Shown piece by piece: positions 34,017 to 42,631 of a DNA stretch of 64,000 bases (its first letter is position 1; each line of letters begins with the position of its first letter). Source of the stretch: Candidatus Latescibacterota bacterium (GTDB lineage Bacteria > JAAXHH01); assembly GCA_022822725.1 (NCBI GenBank), contig JAJEAN010000007.1:445435-509434 (forward strand). The letters are read 5' to 3'. The notes under the pieces are model-generated. The model searched no databases. It was not told where the DNA came from and saw only the letters and a list, made by a program, of their open reading frames with translations. The translations under genes and the position numbers were made by a program.

Positions 34017-35990
34017 TCATTTCTGCCGCTTATTCCGCCCCGAACTCGAGGAACGGCCGATTGAACCGGACTTGCGACCGGACGCTGACGGTGACCCGCT
34101 CTTTCGGACGTTGGGCGTGCCGCGAGGTTGCTGCCTGACGCTCGGGGTATTTCGCGGTTGCTGGCGAACACTCGGTGCGTTCCGAGGTTGTTTCCGGATA
34201 TCCTGGCCGGATTGCCTTACGCGGGTTGGCGTGCTGCGCGGTTTTTGCCTGGCTATCTGGCTCAAAGGCGGTTTGACCCTGACGAAATCCTCCCTGCTGC
34301 GCCCCGAACCGGCACGTACGTTCGTAGCCTGCCGTTCGCGGTCCGGATTTCTGTTGGAAGTCGATACCTGCTTGCCGCGGTCCGGATTGCGATTCGGCGA
34401 ATTCGACCCGGCTAAACGCGGTTTCTTGATGCGATCCGGTTGCCGCCCCAATTCCCGCCGGAGTTGATCGAATCGGTTGGCAGCACCCTTGCCCTTGCTG
34501 GACGAAACAGCCGTACGGTTTCGATCCGGCCTGACCGCCCGGTCCGGATACCGACGTATTACCCGAACCGGCTTCAATCCGCGCCGGACATTCCGGTGCC
34601 TTCGGTCCACGACGATCACGTCGCGTCCCCATCGTCTTCTCGGATGGGGCCACGGGTTGAATCGCACGAACAGCCAGGGATGGAACGAACGCCAATAGAC
34701 ACCCGTTCGGCAACTCCAGGGTACGTACACGATGCCCGGTCTCAGCACTGGTTCGCACCACCAGGGCCAGTGTCCCGGCAATACGCCTGGATGAACGACT
34801 ACGGTGGTTCCGCGATCGATCACCGTTTTCTCTTCATCTTCCGTTTCGCCTTCCCCGCTTTCTTCTGTATCGGTCGCTTCATTCGGATCGCTTGTACCGT
34901 GCCGGCCGGCATTCGAAGTGGAAGCGAAGGCATCCTCGGTCGTCCCGTCAGGATTCGTCGCAGACACCGAATCTCCCGATTCAGCAGCCAGTTTGTACCA
35001 CCTGGCCGCTTCTTCGAAGTTCTGCGCCACGCCCAGTCCTTCCGCGTACATGTTGCCCAGGGCATACTGGGCGTCGGCCAGTCCCTGCTCGGCCGCCAGC
35101 CGGTACCACATCGCGGCTTCGATGTAGTTCTGTGCTACGCTCAGTCCCGCCGCGCCGAAGGAGCCCGGGTCGACGGATGCATCCCCCGTTTTCTGTTCAG
35201 CGGCCATCGCGTACAGGGATCCCAGGTTGAACTGCGCTTCAGCAAGGCCCTGATCCGCGGCCAACCGGTACCACCGGGCTGCTTCGCCGTAGCTCTGGAG
35301 CACGCCTTCGCCCTCGGCAAACAGGGAACCCAGGAGGTTCTGTGCGTCGGCAAGCCCCTGTTCGGCGGCCGCGAGATACCATCGGGCGGCATCCGGGAAG
35401 CTCTGCGGCACGCCATGGCCCGCGTCATACATGGTTCCCAGGACAAACTGGGCGCCGGCCAGTCCCTGCTCGGCCGCTTTGCGGTACCACTTCGCGGCTT
35501 CAACCTCGTCCGGGGTCACGCCAAAACCGAAGTAGTGCATGAATCCGTAGTTCATCTGCGCCACGGCATGGCCCCCTTCGGCCGCAGCGCGACAGGCGGG
35601 CACCAGGGCGGTTGCTTCTTCAGGAGTCAAATGGCGCAACGCCTCGGACCGCGAGAAATCCTCCTTGCATGCAGCGAGCACAGGGTCCAAGCCACCCTGG
35701 GCGGTCTGATCCGGCTGATCGATCGGTGCGGGCTGAACGGGCTGAGCGGCCTGGGGGTCCTGGTCGGAATATGCGGGCTGAACGGGCTGTGTGGCCTGGG
35801 CGTCCCGGTCGGAATATGCGGACTGGTCGGGCTGTGTGGATTGGGCCGATACGTCATTTGCCTGTATGACCGAGATACATATCAAAAGTGGCAGTATCGT
35901 CCTCAAACGCGGCGGTACCGTCCTCATCGGTGAAGGTATGGTCCTCAAACGCGGCGGTACCGTCCTCATCGGTGGCAGTTTGGTCCTCAT
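34017..35990 (-). CDS. Secreted Sel1-repeat protein with arginine-rich C-terminal tail
   Basis: A 657-residue exported protein. A long basic N-terminus made of duplicated PPRLRT segments leads into a hydrophobic core (ILPLLICISVI) and a likely cleavage after VSA. A low-complexity region follows (15-residue repeats with TQPVQPAYSD), then about six Sel1 tetratricopeptide-like repeats (about 115-360, for example AAKWYRKAAEQGLAGAQFVL), an acidic linker, a Trp/Pro-rich block (PGHWPWWCEP to RFNPWPHP) and a tail of about 180 residues rich in Arg, Pro, Gln and Ser. ATG 35990 is supported by AGGAGG seven bases upstream. Sel1 proteins mediate protein contacts at membranes; the basic tail may bind wall polymers or nucleic acid. 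Confidence 0.75.
   Translation of the reverse strand: MRTKLPPMRTVPPRLRTIPSPMRTVPPRLRTILPLLICISVIQANDVSAQSTQPDQSAYSDRDAQATQPVQPAYSDQDPQAAQPVQPAPIDQPDQTAQGGLDPVLAACKEDFSRSEALRHLTPEEATALVPACRAAAEGGHAVAQMNYGFMHYFGFGVTPDEVEAAKWYRKAAEQGLAGAQFVLGTMYDAGHGVPQSFPDAARWYLAAAEQGLADAQNLLGSLFAEGEGVLQSYGEAARWYRLAADQGLAEAQFNLGSLYAMAAEQKTGDASVDPGSFGAAGLSVAQNYIEAAMWYRLAAEQGLADAQYALGNMYAEGLGVAQNFEEAARWYKLAAESGDSVSATNPDGTTEDAFASTSNAGRHGTSDPNEATDTEESGEGETEDEEKTVIDRGTTVVVHPGVLPGHWPWWCEPVLRPGIVYVPWSCRTGVYWRSFHPWLFVRFNPWPHPRRRWGRDVIVVDRRHRNVRRGLKPVRVIRRYPDRAVRPDRNRTAVSSSKGKGAANRFDQLRRELGRQPDRIKKPRLAGSNSPNRNPDRGKQVSTSNRNPDRERQATNVRAGSGRSREDFVRVKPPLSQIARQKPRSTPTRVRQSGQDIRKQPRNAPSVRQQPRNTPSVRQQPRGTPNVRKSGSPSASGRKSGSIGRSSSSGRNKRQK
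35899..35990. repeat. 42-bp in-frame tandem duplication in a signal-peptide region
   Basis: A 42-bp unit beginning GTCCTCAAACGCGGCGGTAC is present at 35899-35940 and 35941-35982, with part of a third at 35983-35990. It encodes a 14-residue repeat, PPRLRT plus spacer, at the N-terminus of the Sel1 protein, so the frame is preserved and the n-region of the signal peptide is lengthened. A separate 45-bp repeat further into the gene encodes the TQPVQPAYSD segments. Confidence 0.9.
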
Positions 35991-36414
35991 CGTCGCACCT
36001 CCTGACGGCAGGCGGAAAGACGGGCCCTGCTGGTCAGATGCAGCATGCGTACAGGGATTCAGATGGGCAGGCCCCTATTGTTATTGATGAAATCAGGGCG
36101 AATCCTGTTTTGATATGAACACCTGATTATACGCTGTGGGTCCTGTTCGGGTTCCCTGTCGATCCGACTCGGATTCTGGGTTGCTTTTCCAGATCAGTTG
36201 GTCCGACTCGACCATGGATTACAAGCTGAATTCATTGAACGAAATACGCTCGCTATGTCAGTCACGCGACTTCAAGTGGCCTTATGGCACCCAAAGCCGA
36301 AACGGCTTTACGCTCAATCTTCGTAGGGAGCAGGTACGGCAGAACTGACCAGCAAGTTGCCAGATCAGATTGTCGTAAATGCAATAGGATTCAGCGGGAC
36401 CGAATATGCGACCG
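35991..36414. other. Intergenic region between Sel1 and ARPP-1-like genes
   Basis: About 420 bases with no credible gene. It should hold the promoter of the Sel1 gene and the 3-prime region of the ARPP-1-like gene. Apart from the hairpin at 36293-36309 and the AGGAGG next to the Sel1 start I see no distinct element; composition is mixed and somewhat lower in GC than the coding DNA. Confidence 0.5.
36293..36309 (-). terminator. Short perfect hairpin, possible weak terminator
   Basis: AAAGCCG and CGGCTTT form a 7-bp stem with a 3-base loop about 105 bases beyond the stop of the ARPP-1-like gene. There is no U-tract beyond the three terminal T residues, so efficient intrinsic termination is doubtful. 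Confidence 0.25.
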
Positions 36415-37326
36415 TCAGGCCGCCTTGGCCTGCCGCATCCAGAAGCAGCCGTGCACCAGAGATTCCTCGTAGGTCAGCGCCTGGCCGATGCGCTTCTTGT
36501 CGCGAAGGCGGATATCGGTACCGAGTCCAACGCCGGGATCCTCCTGGGCATCCATGGAAGCGAAACGACGGATCACCCACAGGGCGACATCCGCCGATGG
36601 AGGACCGGAATGGGTGGGCCGCTCCATCAGGTGGGATTTGATGAGCGCTCCCCAGTGTGCCGCCAGCAGGTGCCGTGCGCCGAAGATTTCCACGGCGGTT
36701 ATCCACCGACCCTGTGAGACCGCGATACCGCACTGCCCGGGTAATGGACCAAGCTCGGAAAGTTCCCTGGCCGCTGCGGCCCGGGCTTTGTCGCGGCTGA
36801 ATACCTGCCGATGGCTTTCCATCGCGGCCGCGGTGCTGGAATGAGCCTGATGGGACTGCAATTCATCCGCGATTTCGGACCAGACCCTGCCCTGGTCGCT
36901 GGAGTGGACCTGATCCTGCTGCATTGAGTCGAACACGCCTTCCCGGATCACCCTGCGGATTCGCGGCGACGCATTCACCTCATCGCGCTGGTACGGCACC
37001 GCCTGTCCCCACCGCCCTTGTTCCAGGCATGATACGGGCAGGGAACGTTCAGACCGCGCCGGAACCAGCACGGACGCATTGACAGCGCGGTTCTGTTTGC
37101 CCCCCAGGAAGTGCTCGCCGTCAACGATCAGTATCGGCGTGTCCGTCGGGTTGACTGCCAACAGGGATCCTACCGACGCGTTCTCAAGCTCCCGGACAAC
37201 GATGCCGGAGGAGGATCCGGTCCCAATCTCAGGAGGATTGTTCGCCGGCAAGTAGACGGGAAAGAAAGAAACGCCGAGTCTGGTTATCGGGGCACCGATT
37301 GCCGCGGTCGAAAGGTGCTGAATCAT
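36415..37326 (-). CDS. ARPP-1-like domain protein
   Basis: A 303-residue soluble protein resembling the ARPP-1 domain (named for association with ADP-ribosyl glycohydrolase and rhodanese-phosphatase proteins). Matching elements, from memory of the family, are GVSFFPVYLP, GSLLAVNPTDTPILIVDGEHFLGGKQNRAVNASVLVPA and the conserved SCLEQGRWG. The start at ATG 37326 is preferred over 37410 because AGGAGG lies six bases before it. No ADP-ribosyl glycohydrolase or phosphatase gene is adjacent, so the named partners are missing here. Biochemical function is unknown. Confidence 0.6.
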   Translation of the reverse strand: MIQHLSTAAIGAPITRLGVSFFPVYLPANNPPEIGTGSSSGIVVRELENASVGSLLAVNPTDTPILIVDGEHFLGGKQNRAVNASVLVPARSERSLPVSCLEQGRWGQAVPYQRDEVNASPRIRRVIREGVFDSMQQDQVHSSDQGRVWSEIADELQSHQAHSSTAAAMESHRQVFSRDKARAAAARELSELGPLPGQCGIAVSQGRWITAVEIFGARHLLAAHWGALIKSHLMERPTHSGPPSADVALWVIRRFASMDAQEDPGVGLGTDIRLRDKKRIGQALTYEESLVHGCFWMRQAKAA

Positions 37327-37668
37327 CGAGGTCCTCCTGCTAATCGATATCTGGTTTTCTTGCGAGCGGTTTACGACTGTGGACTTTACATGCAGAGTAT
37401 CGGGTCGCAACGCCGCCCGAGGACCGAGTTTTAGTCCATGATACTTAACATTTCGGTAATATACAATGAAATCCGGGCCGGCCTACCCTGGATGCGCCGA
37501 CAGTGTATTCCGTTAGGCAAATCAATTGGCCGATATGCCTTGACACCATCGGACAGGGCACCGAATCTTGTGAGTTCATGTAAGTTGTAATGTATCAACA
37601 AACAGAATACCGCGTCTCCATATCTTACAACGTCCTCAAATCCCGATCTCATTCCGAAAGGATCCGGC
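37327..37668. other. Divergent intergenic region
   Basis: About 340 bases between the ARPP-1-like gene (minus) and the aldolase gene (plus). It is clearly less GC-rich than its flanks and should contain both promoters. A TTGACA occurs at about 37541, but the hexamer 17 bases further (GAATCT) is a poor -10. AAAGGA before 37669 is the aldolase ribosome binding site. No gene is seen. Confidence 0.45.
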
Positions 37669-38448
37669 ATGCGCTCGAGCAAGGTCCTCTCCAAGCTCCG
37701 TTCCTCCGGCTTCGTCCGGATGGCCGGTCTCGGCCATTACCTGCCGTTTTACATCCGCTACGCCGCCCATTTCAAGTTCGACGGCCTGTGGTTCGACCTG
37801 GAACACCGGGCCATGGATTCCCGGGAGGTGCAGTCGATCCTGGCCATGTGCCGGCAGCACGACATCGATTGCATGGTGCGCCCGCCGACCCTGGAAAGGA
37901 CCCGGCTGTACCGGTACCTGGAAGACGGCGCCACCGGATTCATGATCCCCTTCATGTCCACGGCGGAAATCGCGCGCCACGTCGTCGATTGCACGAAGTT
38001 CCCGCCCCTGGGCAACCGGGGCATCGACGGCGCGGGTATCGACGGCGATTTCGGTATCGAAGTGTGGAAGGAGGGGACCACCTATTTCGAGGACGCCAAC
38101 CGGGAGACCTTCATCGTGGGCCAGATCGAAACCGTGGAAGGCCTGCGCAACGTGGACGCCATCGCGGCTGTCGAAGGCATCGACGTGGTCTTCATCGGCC
38201 CCGCCGACCTGACGCGGCGCCTGGAGACCGACCCCAACGTCAACTGGACGCTGGACGACGCGATTTCGCGGGTATCGGACGCGGCCGAACGGCACGGCAA
38301 GGCCTGGGGCATCACCGCAGGTACGCCCGAACAGGTGGCGAATTACCGAAGCCTGGGTGCCAGCCTCGTACCATGGGGCGGAGATTTCAACCTGATGAAG
38401 GTGCTTGAGCAGTGCAGCAAGGACCTGGACGCGATCCCGGGCGCGTGA
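37669..38448 (+). CDS. HpcH/HpaI aldolase family protein
   Basis: A 259-residue class II pyruvate aldolase. The full signature is present: DGLWFDLEHRAMD with D43, E45 and H46, then GQIETVEGLRNVDAI with the metal-binding Glu, and DVVFIGPADLTRRL with the second metal ligand Asp. Such enzymes split 2-keto-3-deoxy sugar acids or hydroxy-keto acids into pyruvate and an aldehyde. ATG 37669 has AAAGGA upstream. It is followed closely by a Kelch protein. In contrast to the aldolase at 18419, its catalytic histidine is retained. Confidence 0.88.
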   Translation: MRSSKVLSKLRSSGFVRMAGLGHYLPFYIRYAAHFKFDGLWFDLEHRAMDSREVQSILAMCRQHDIDCMVRPPTLERTRLYRYLEDGATGFMIPFMSTAEIARHVVDCTKFPPLGNRGIDGAGIDGDFGIEVWKEGTTYFEDANRETFIVGQIETVEGLRNVDAIAAVEGIDVVFIGPADLTRRLETDPNVNWTLDDAISRVSDAAERHGKAWGITAGTPEQVANYRSLGASLVPWGGDFNLMKVLEQCSKDLDAIPGA

Positions 38449-38455
38449 TTGCGCC

Positions 38456-39484
38456 GTGAAGCCTGTTCAGAAGGATGATATCGCTGACCGTTCATCCTAC
38501 CATACTTCCTATAGTGATCTGATATTGAGCTATCGGTGGCGACAGGTAACCGCCCATGCGCCCTTCGCGCCCCGCGACGGGGCCGGTGCGCTGGTATTCG
38601 ATGGGGCCATGTGGCTGATCGGCGGCTGGAATCCCCGCGACAAAGTCCATTTCCCCCGGATTTGCAGCAGCGACGTCTGGCGGTCCACCGAAGGGCGCGA
38701 CTGGTCGCTGGTCAAACCCAACACCTATCTGAACGACTCATTCGAACCGAAGAAGGACTGGGCGGGGAGGCACACGGGCGGATACGCCGTGCACGACGGC
38801 GCCATGTGGCTGGTCGGAGGCGATGCGAACCAGGGGTATCACCAGAACGACGTCTGGGTGTCCGCCGACGGCCGGGACTGGCGCTGCGTGCTTGAAGAGG
38901 CGCCCTGGGCACCCCGCGTGTTGCACGGCACGGCCGCCTACGACGGGAAGCTCTGGGTCTGGGGCGGACAGACCATGCCCGGGTTCGCCGGCGGGACGGA
39001 CCGTTTCTACGATGATGCATGGGTTTCGCCAGATGGAACCACGTGGACGCCGCTCGAGCCGAAGGAACCCCGGTGGGCGCCGCGGGGGATGGTGGGCGGC
39101 AGTGTCGTGCATGAGGGACGCCTCTGGATCCTCGGCGGCGGTACATATGATACGCCGGACACGCCCGAACGCACGTTCCACAACGACGTGTGGAGTACCG
39201 CCGATGGCGTCCATTGGAAATGCCACACGCCCGGCGCGCCCTGGTCTCCGCGTCAGTATCACGGCACGGCGGTATTCGACGGAAGGATGTGGGTGCTGGG
39301 TGGATGGAATCGCCGAGACCTGAATGACGTGTGGTATTCGTCGGACGGAATTACCTGGTTCGAAGTGCCCGATACGCCCTGGCCGGCCCGCCACGCGGCC
39401 AGTGTCTACGTTTACGACGACGCGATCTGGATCGCTGCGGGCAGTCACATGGTCTCGGACGTGTGGATGCTGGAGAGGTGCTGA
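38456..39484 (+). CDS. Kelch-repeat beta-propeller protein
   Basis: A protein of about 342 residues made of six Kelch-type repeats, each with a DGxxWxxGG core: DGAMWLIGGWN, DGAMWLVGGDA, DGKLWVWGGQT, EGRLWILGGGT, DGRMWVLGGWN and a final, weaker DDAIWIAAGSH. It should form one six-bladed propeller. No signal peptide is apparent. Start GTG 38456 (eight bases after the aldolase stop) is tentative; the open frame extends into the aldolase gene. Kelch propellers act as sialic-acid or sugar mutarotases or binding scaffolds; coupling to the aldolase is likely from spacing but the role is unknown. Confidence 0.75.
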   Translation: MKPVQKDDIADRSSYHTSYSDLILSYRWRQVTAHAPFAPRDGAGALVFDGAMWLIGGWNPRDKVHFPRICSSDVWRSTEGRDWSLVKPNTYLNDSFEPKKDWAGRHTGGYAVHDGAMWLVGGDANQGYHQNDVWVSADGRDWRCVLEEAPWAPRVLHGTAAYDGKLWVWGGQTMPGFAGGTDRFYDDAWVSPDGTTWTPLEPKEPRWAPRGMVGGSVVHEGRLWILGGGTYDTPDTPERTFHNDVWSTADGVHWKCHTPGAPWSPRQYHGTAVFDGRMWVLGGWNRRDLNDVWYSSDGITWFEVPDTPWPARHAASVYVYDDAIWIAAGSHMVSDVWMLERC

Positions 39485-39578
39485 AGGGCATCGGCTTGGT
39501 GACCGGCAGTCAGAATTCCACGGTCCCTTGGCCGGCCTGGACCTGGGCCGGCCGGCCCTGGGCCGGTCTGGTCCTGGG

Positions 39579-39668
39579 AGCCGACCTGGTTCAGGAAGCC
39601 GGCCTGGTTCAGGAAGCCGATCTGGTTCAGGTAGCCGACCTGGTTCAGGTAGCCGACCTGGTTCAGGC
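39579..39668. repeat. 18-bp tandem array of five units spanning a stop codon
   Basis: Five contiguous 18-bp units with consensus AGCCGACCTGGTTCAGGT occupy 39579-39596, 39597-39614, 39615-39632, 39633-39650 and 39651-39668. Each contains TCA at the same offset, that is TGA on the minus strand; the one at 39663-39665 is the stop of the enolase-superfamily gene. Because the unit is a multiple of three, five TGA codons follow one another in the same frame. Confidence 0.95.
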
Positions 39669-40814
39669 CTCGTGCACGATCGTGTCCACCCGATGGGCCT
39701 CGATGTAATCCCGGTCGATCTCGGCGCCCAGGCCCGGACCCTGCGGGACCGGAACGCATCCGTGTTCATCGATGTTCTCGAGCTCATCGGTGAATTCGGG
39801 CGCGTAAACGGGCGGCTTGGTCGTCTTGATTCCGGGATGTACGAGCCCCAGTTCGTAGTAGTTGCTGTTTCGGACGGATGCCATGACATGGCGGTGGGCG
39901 AGGCCGCCGCCGTGGAGTTCCATGTCCAGCCCCAGCCCCTCGGCCGCGTGGGCGATCTTCATCACGCCGGTTATGCCGCCGTCCTCGTAGACCCCGGACC
40001 GCACGAAGTCCGTTCCCCCGTTGACGACGAAATCAACATGCTGCTCCAGGCCGAAGATATGCTCGGTCTGCAGGATCGGCGTGGTGATGTGTTCGCGCAG
40101 CTTCTTGTGGCCGAATATGGACACGCCGCCGTCCTTGTAGGGATCTTCCAGCCAGAAGAACCCCGCTTCGTCGCAGGCCCGACCTACTTTCAGCGCGTCC
40201 GCCCAGGTATTGTATTCGCACGCGGGATCGATCATGAGGTCCATATCGTCGCCGACCCGCTTGCCCACGACTTTGACGTTCGCCACCTCCCGCTCGATAG
40301 GAGCATTGCCCCAGCCGTGGATCTTGAAGGCGCGGTACCCAAGGTCCCTGCACTGTTCGGCGAAATCCGCGAAAGCCTCGGGCGTATGCAGTCCGCCGTT
40401 TTCGTCGCCGTGATACGTGCTCGCGTATGCCGGAAGGGAGGTTTTGTAACCGCCCAATAACTGGTAGACGGGCGCGTTATAGTACTTGCCTGCGAAGTCC
40501 CACAACGCCACGTCCACCGCGCCGATCTGGGTCCGGTCGGTGTGCCGCAGTCCGCGCTTCAGATCGTTGTAGATCTTTTCCCGCTCGAAGGGATTGCTGC
40601 CCAACAGGTACTGGACCGCCGCGCCCGAAGGGGAAGGGCCGCCCAGGTATTCGCCGACGATGCCGAGATTGGTGTGTATCCGCAACAGGCCGCCGCCGAG
40701 TTTGCGACGGGCGCCTTTTTCGTACACCATGTTGAATCCGTTGTAGTCCACGCCCATGTTTTCGACGGTGTACTGAAAAACAACAGTTTCGATTTTTGTG
40801 ATTTCCGGGGTCAC
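39663..40814 (-). CDS. Enolase-superfamily enzyme (mandelate racemase-like, acid-sugar dehydratase)
   Basis: A 383-residue enolase-superfamily protein. Catalytic features are the K164-x-H166 pair (FKIHGWG), metal ligands D196 (IDPACEY) and E223 (WLEDPY), the E251-H252 pair (LQTEHIFG) and H301 (MELHGGG). The KxH motif suggests a dehydratase or epimerase of a sugar acid; the substrate is unassigned. It differs strongly from the members at 3194 and 15065, so three separate subfamilies are present in this window. The stop is embedded in an 18-bp tandem repeat. Confidence 0.82.
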   Translation of the reverse strand: MTPEITKIETVVFQYTVENMGVDYNGFNMVYEKGARRKLGGGLLRIHTNLGIVGEYLGGPSPSGAAVQYLLGSNPFEREKIYNDLKRGLRHTDRTQIGAVDVALWDFAGKYYNAPVYQLLGGYKTSLPAYASTYHGDENGGLHTPEAFADFAEQCRDLGYRAFKIHGWGNAPIEREVANVKVVGKRVGDDMDLMIDPACEYNTWADALKVGRACDEAGFFWLEDPYKDGGVSIFGHKKLREHITTPILQTEHIFGLEQHVDFVVNGGTDFVRSGVYEDGGITGVMKIAHAAEGLGLDMELHGGGLAHRHVMASVRNSNYYELGLVHPGIKTTKPPVYAPEFTDELENIDEHGCVPVPQGPGLGAEIDRDYIEAHRVDTIVHEA

Positions 40815-41237
40815 CAGCAGCCTCCCTCGAGATGAGTTAGTGGATCTTAAAAAAGATTTCGGGTTGGATTTTCATGGGGACGGATTCCGATTTCATCCAG
40901 TCTCTTTTCATCCAGACGTTATTTTCGGTCAGGTCCAGTCCCTCATCCTTCTTTAATACGAAACGTACTATCATTCATCCGCATGGGGATCCGGACTTCC
41001 TCTCTTCCACGCTTCTACTTCGATCTTCTGTCTTTTTACCCCTTCTTCACATTTTCCCTTCTTCCCTCCAGCCCGCTTAGTCCGGTCATCTTTCTTCAAT
41101 AATCCGAATCATAATAATGTTAATTGGCATAGTATTAATTTAACTAATAACTAATATAATAGTTCTAATCGTACTATAATTGACCGAAGTATCGAAACAC
41201 ACGGTTATCCGCTGTTTGGATGGGCACTGATTCAGGT
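40815..41237. other. AT-rich intergenic region
   Basis: About 420 bases without a credible gene. The part from about 41095 to 41200 is strikingly AT-rich (runs such as TTAATTTAACTAATAAC and ACTATAATTG) inside a high-GC genome, probably the promoter of the enolase-superfamily gene on the minus strand. Two short look-alike segments starting ATGGGNACNGATTC occur at about 40874 and 41220, on either side. I could not settle on a single promoter. Confidence 0.5.
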
Positions 41238-42464
41238 TCATTGCACCTTCCTTATCTCCCGTATAGTCCCGTACGGCACCCCGGTAATCCCCACCATTTC
41301 TTCGGCCCGCCGTTCTGTCTCCTCGACCTCGTCTTTCAGGTCGTCGGGATAGTAGACGTCTCCCTTGCGCACAGTGAGGTGCGGGGTGATCATCTTTCGA
41401 CCGGATTCCTCCCTTCCGTGTGCGTCGGTAAAGTTAAAATCACCGTCGTCCAGGTCGAAAACAGCTATGTCGGCGACGCTTCCGGTCCTGAGCGTGCCGA
41501 TGTCGTTCGTACGGTTCAATACGCGCGCGGGATTCACTGTCGTCTGGCGCACGATTTCCTCGAATTCCAGTCCCATGTTCAGTAGTTTCGATGCGGTTTC
41601 GGGTAGACTGTACACGGGAGACTTCAGGCTGTAGACGTGCAGGTCGGTGCTGATCACGTCGGACAGAAAACCCAGTTCGACCGCCCGTTTCGCAATACCG
41701 TAATGGAAGCTCCCCGCTCCATGGCCCAGGTCGAAGAACACGCCGCGGTTTCTTGCCTCGTATACCTCAGGGATTACCCGGTCGTCATTACCGAGAATAT
41801 GGTCTCCCTTGCCCTGGTAGCAATGCGTCACGACATCACCCGGGCGGAGCAGATCCAGAATACTCGGCAGGGCGACGCCCTTGTCGATATGGACCATGAC
41901 CCGGGTGTCCGCCATTTCAGCGGCTTCGACGGCCCTCCTGAGCGGCTCAACGCCGTGGTTTCCCACCTGGAATGCACCTTGCCGGACCTTCACGCCCACG
42001 CAATGTTGCGGCCACATCGAAATGACCCGCGCCGTGTGTTCGGGAGCCGCATTCTTGATGTCCTCCATCTCGCCACGCATGGAATTCAGCAGCCCGATGC
42101 TGCTGATATGGACGAAGGTGAGCACTTCGGTCCGGGACGGTTCGATGATGTACTCGAGAAACCCGCGCAGGTTCGTCCAACCGGGGCTCCCGGCGTCCAC
42201 GATGGTCGTCACGCCGGTGGCCAGGCAGAGCGCGTCGGCCTTGATGCCGAAGGTGGTGGCGCCAGCATAGACATGGGCGTGCAGGTCGATCCAGCCCGGC
42301 GTCAGGAACTTGCCCGTTACGTCGATGGTCCTGTGGGCGCCGGCATCTAGACGATCGGAGATTCCAGCGATTTTGCCGTTCCTGATCCCGATGTCGCCTT
42401 TTTCGTTCTTCCGCAGGGACGGATCTACGATCGTCGCCCCCGACAGAACCAGGTCGAAAGCCAT
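41238..42464 (-). CDS. Amidohydrolase/deacetylase family metallohydrolase
   Basis: A 408-residue metal-dependent amidohydrolase. The barrel opens with PGWIDLHAHVYAG, an H-x-H metal pair; VGVKVRQG contains a lysine that could be carbamylated, VMVHIDKG and VTHCYQGKGDHIL bring further His ligands, and DVISTDLHVYS the terminal Asp. It ends with the usual composite domain (GSVADIAVFDLDDGDF). The family includes deacetylases and dihydroorotase-like enzymes acting on amides of small molecules. It sits next to, and diverges from, the dioxygenase/permease set at 42632, which would fit processing of a cyclic amide or nucleobase-like compound; this is inference. Confidence 0.82.
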   Translation of the reverse strand: MAFDLVLSGATIVDPSLRKNEKGDIGIRNGKIAGISDRLDAGAHRTIDVTGKFLTPGWIDLHAHVYAGATTFGIKADALCLATGVTTIVDAGSPGWTNLRGFLEYIIEPSRTEVLTFVHISSIGLLNSMRGEMEDIKNAAPEHTARVISMWPQHCVGVKVRQGAFQVGNHGVEPLRRAVEAAEMADTRVMVHIDKGVALPSILDLLRPGDVVTHCYQGKGDHILGNDDRVIPEVYEARNRGVFFDLGHGAGSFHYGIAKRAVELGFLSDVISTDLHVYSLKSPVYSLPETASKLLNMGLEFEEIVRQTTVNPARVLNRTNDIGTLRTGSVADIAVFDLDDGDFNFTDAHGREESGRKMITPHLTVRKGDVYYPDDLKDEVEETERRAEEMVGITGVPYGTIREIRKVQ

Positions 42465-42631
42465 AAAGCCCTCCGAAATCGATACAGGTTGGACGCTTCG
42501 GTCTGGATGCCCTTCTCAGCGCGTGTTTATTGACATCTGCTGAGTATAACCATATTGTTTTCGCGTATCAATGGCCTTAACCCGATCCAGCCACCTCACG
42601 ACCTGGTACAGCCTCTGCAAGGACACGCGCC

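Noticed and set aside
36136-36348. Small plus-strand frame of 70 codons in the Sel1/ARPP-1 gap
   Set aside because: No ribosome binding site, no family resemblance and composition like non-coding DNA.
39579-39668. Coding extension of the enolase-superfamily gene through the repeats
   Set aside because: Every unit has an in-frame TGA, so the array cannot be translated in the gene's frame.
40874-41240. Two small frames both beginning MGTDS in the AT-rich gap
   Set aside because: The similarity is limited to about 15 bases and the frames have no protein-like features; treated as a short sequence similarity only.
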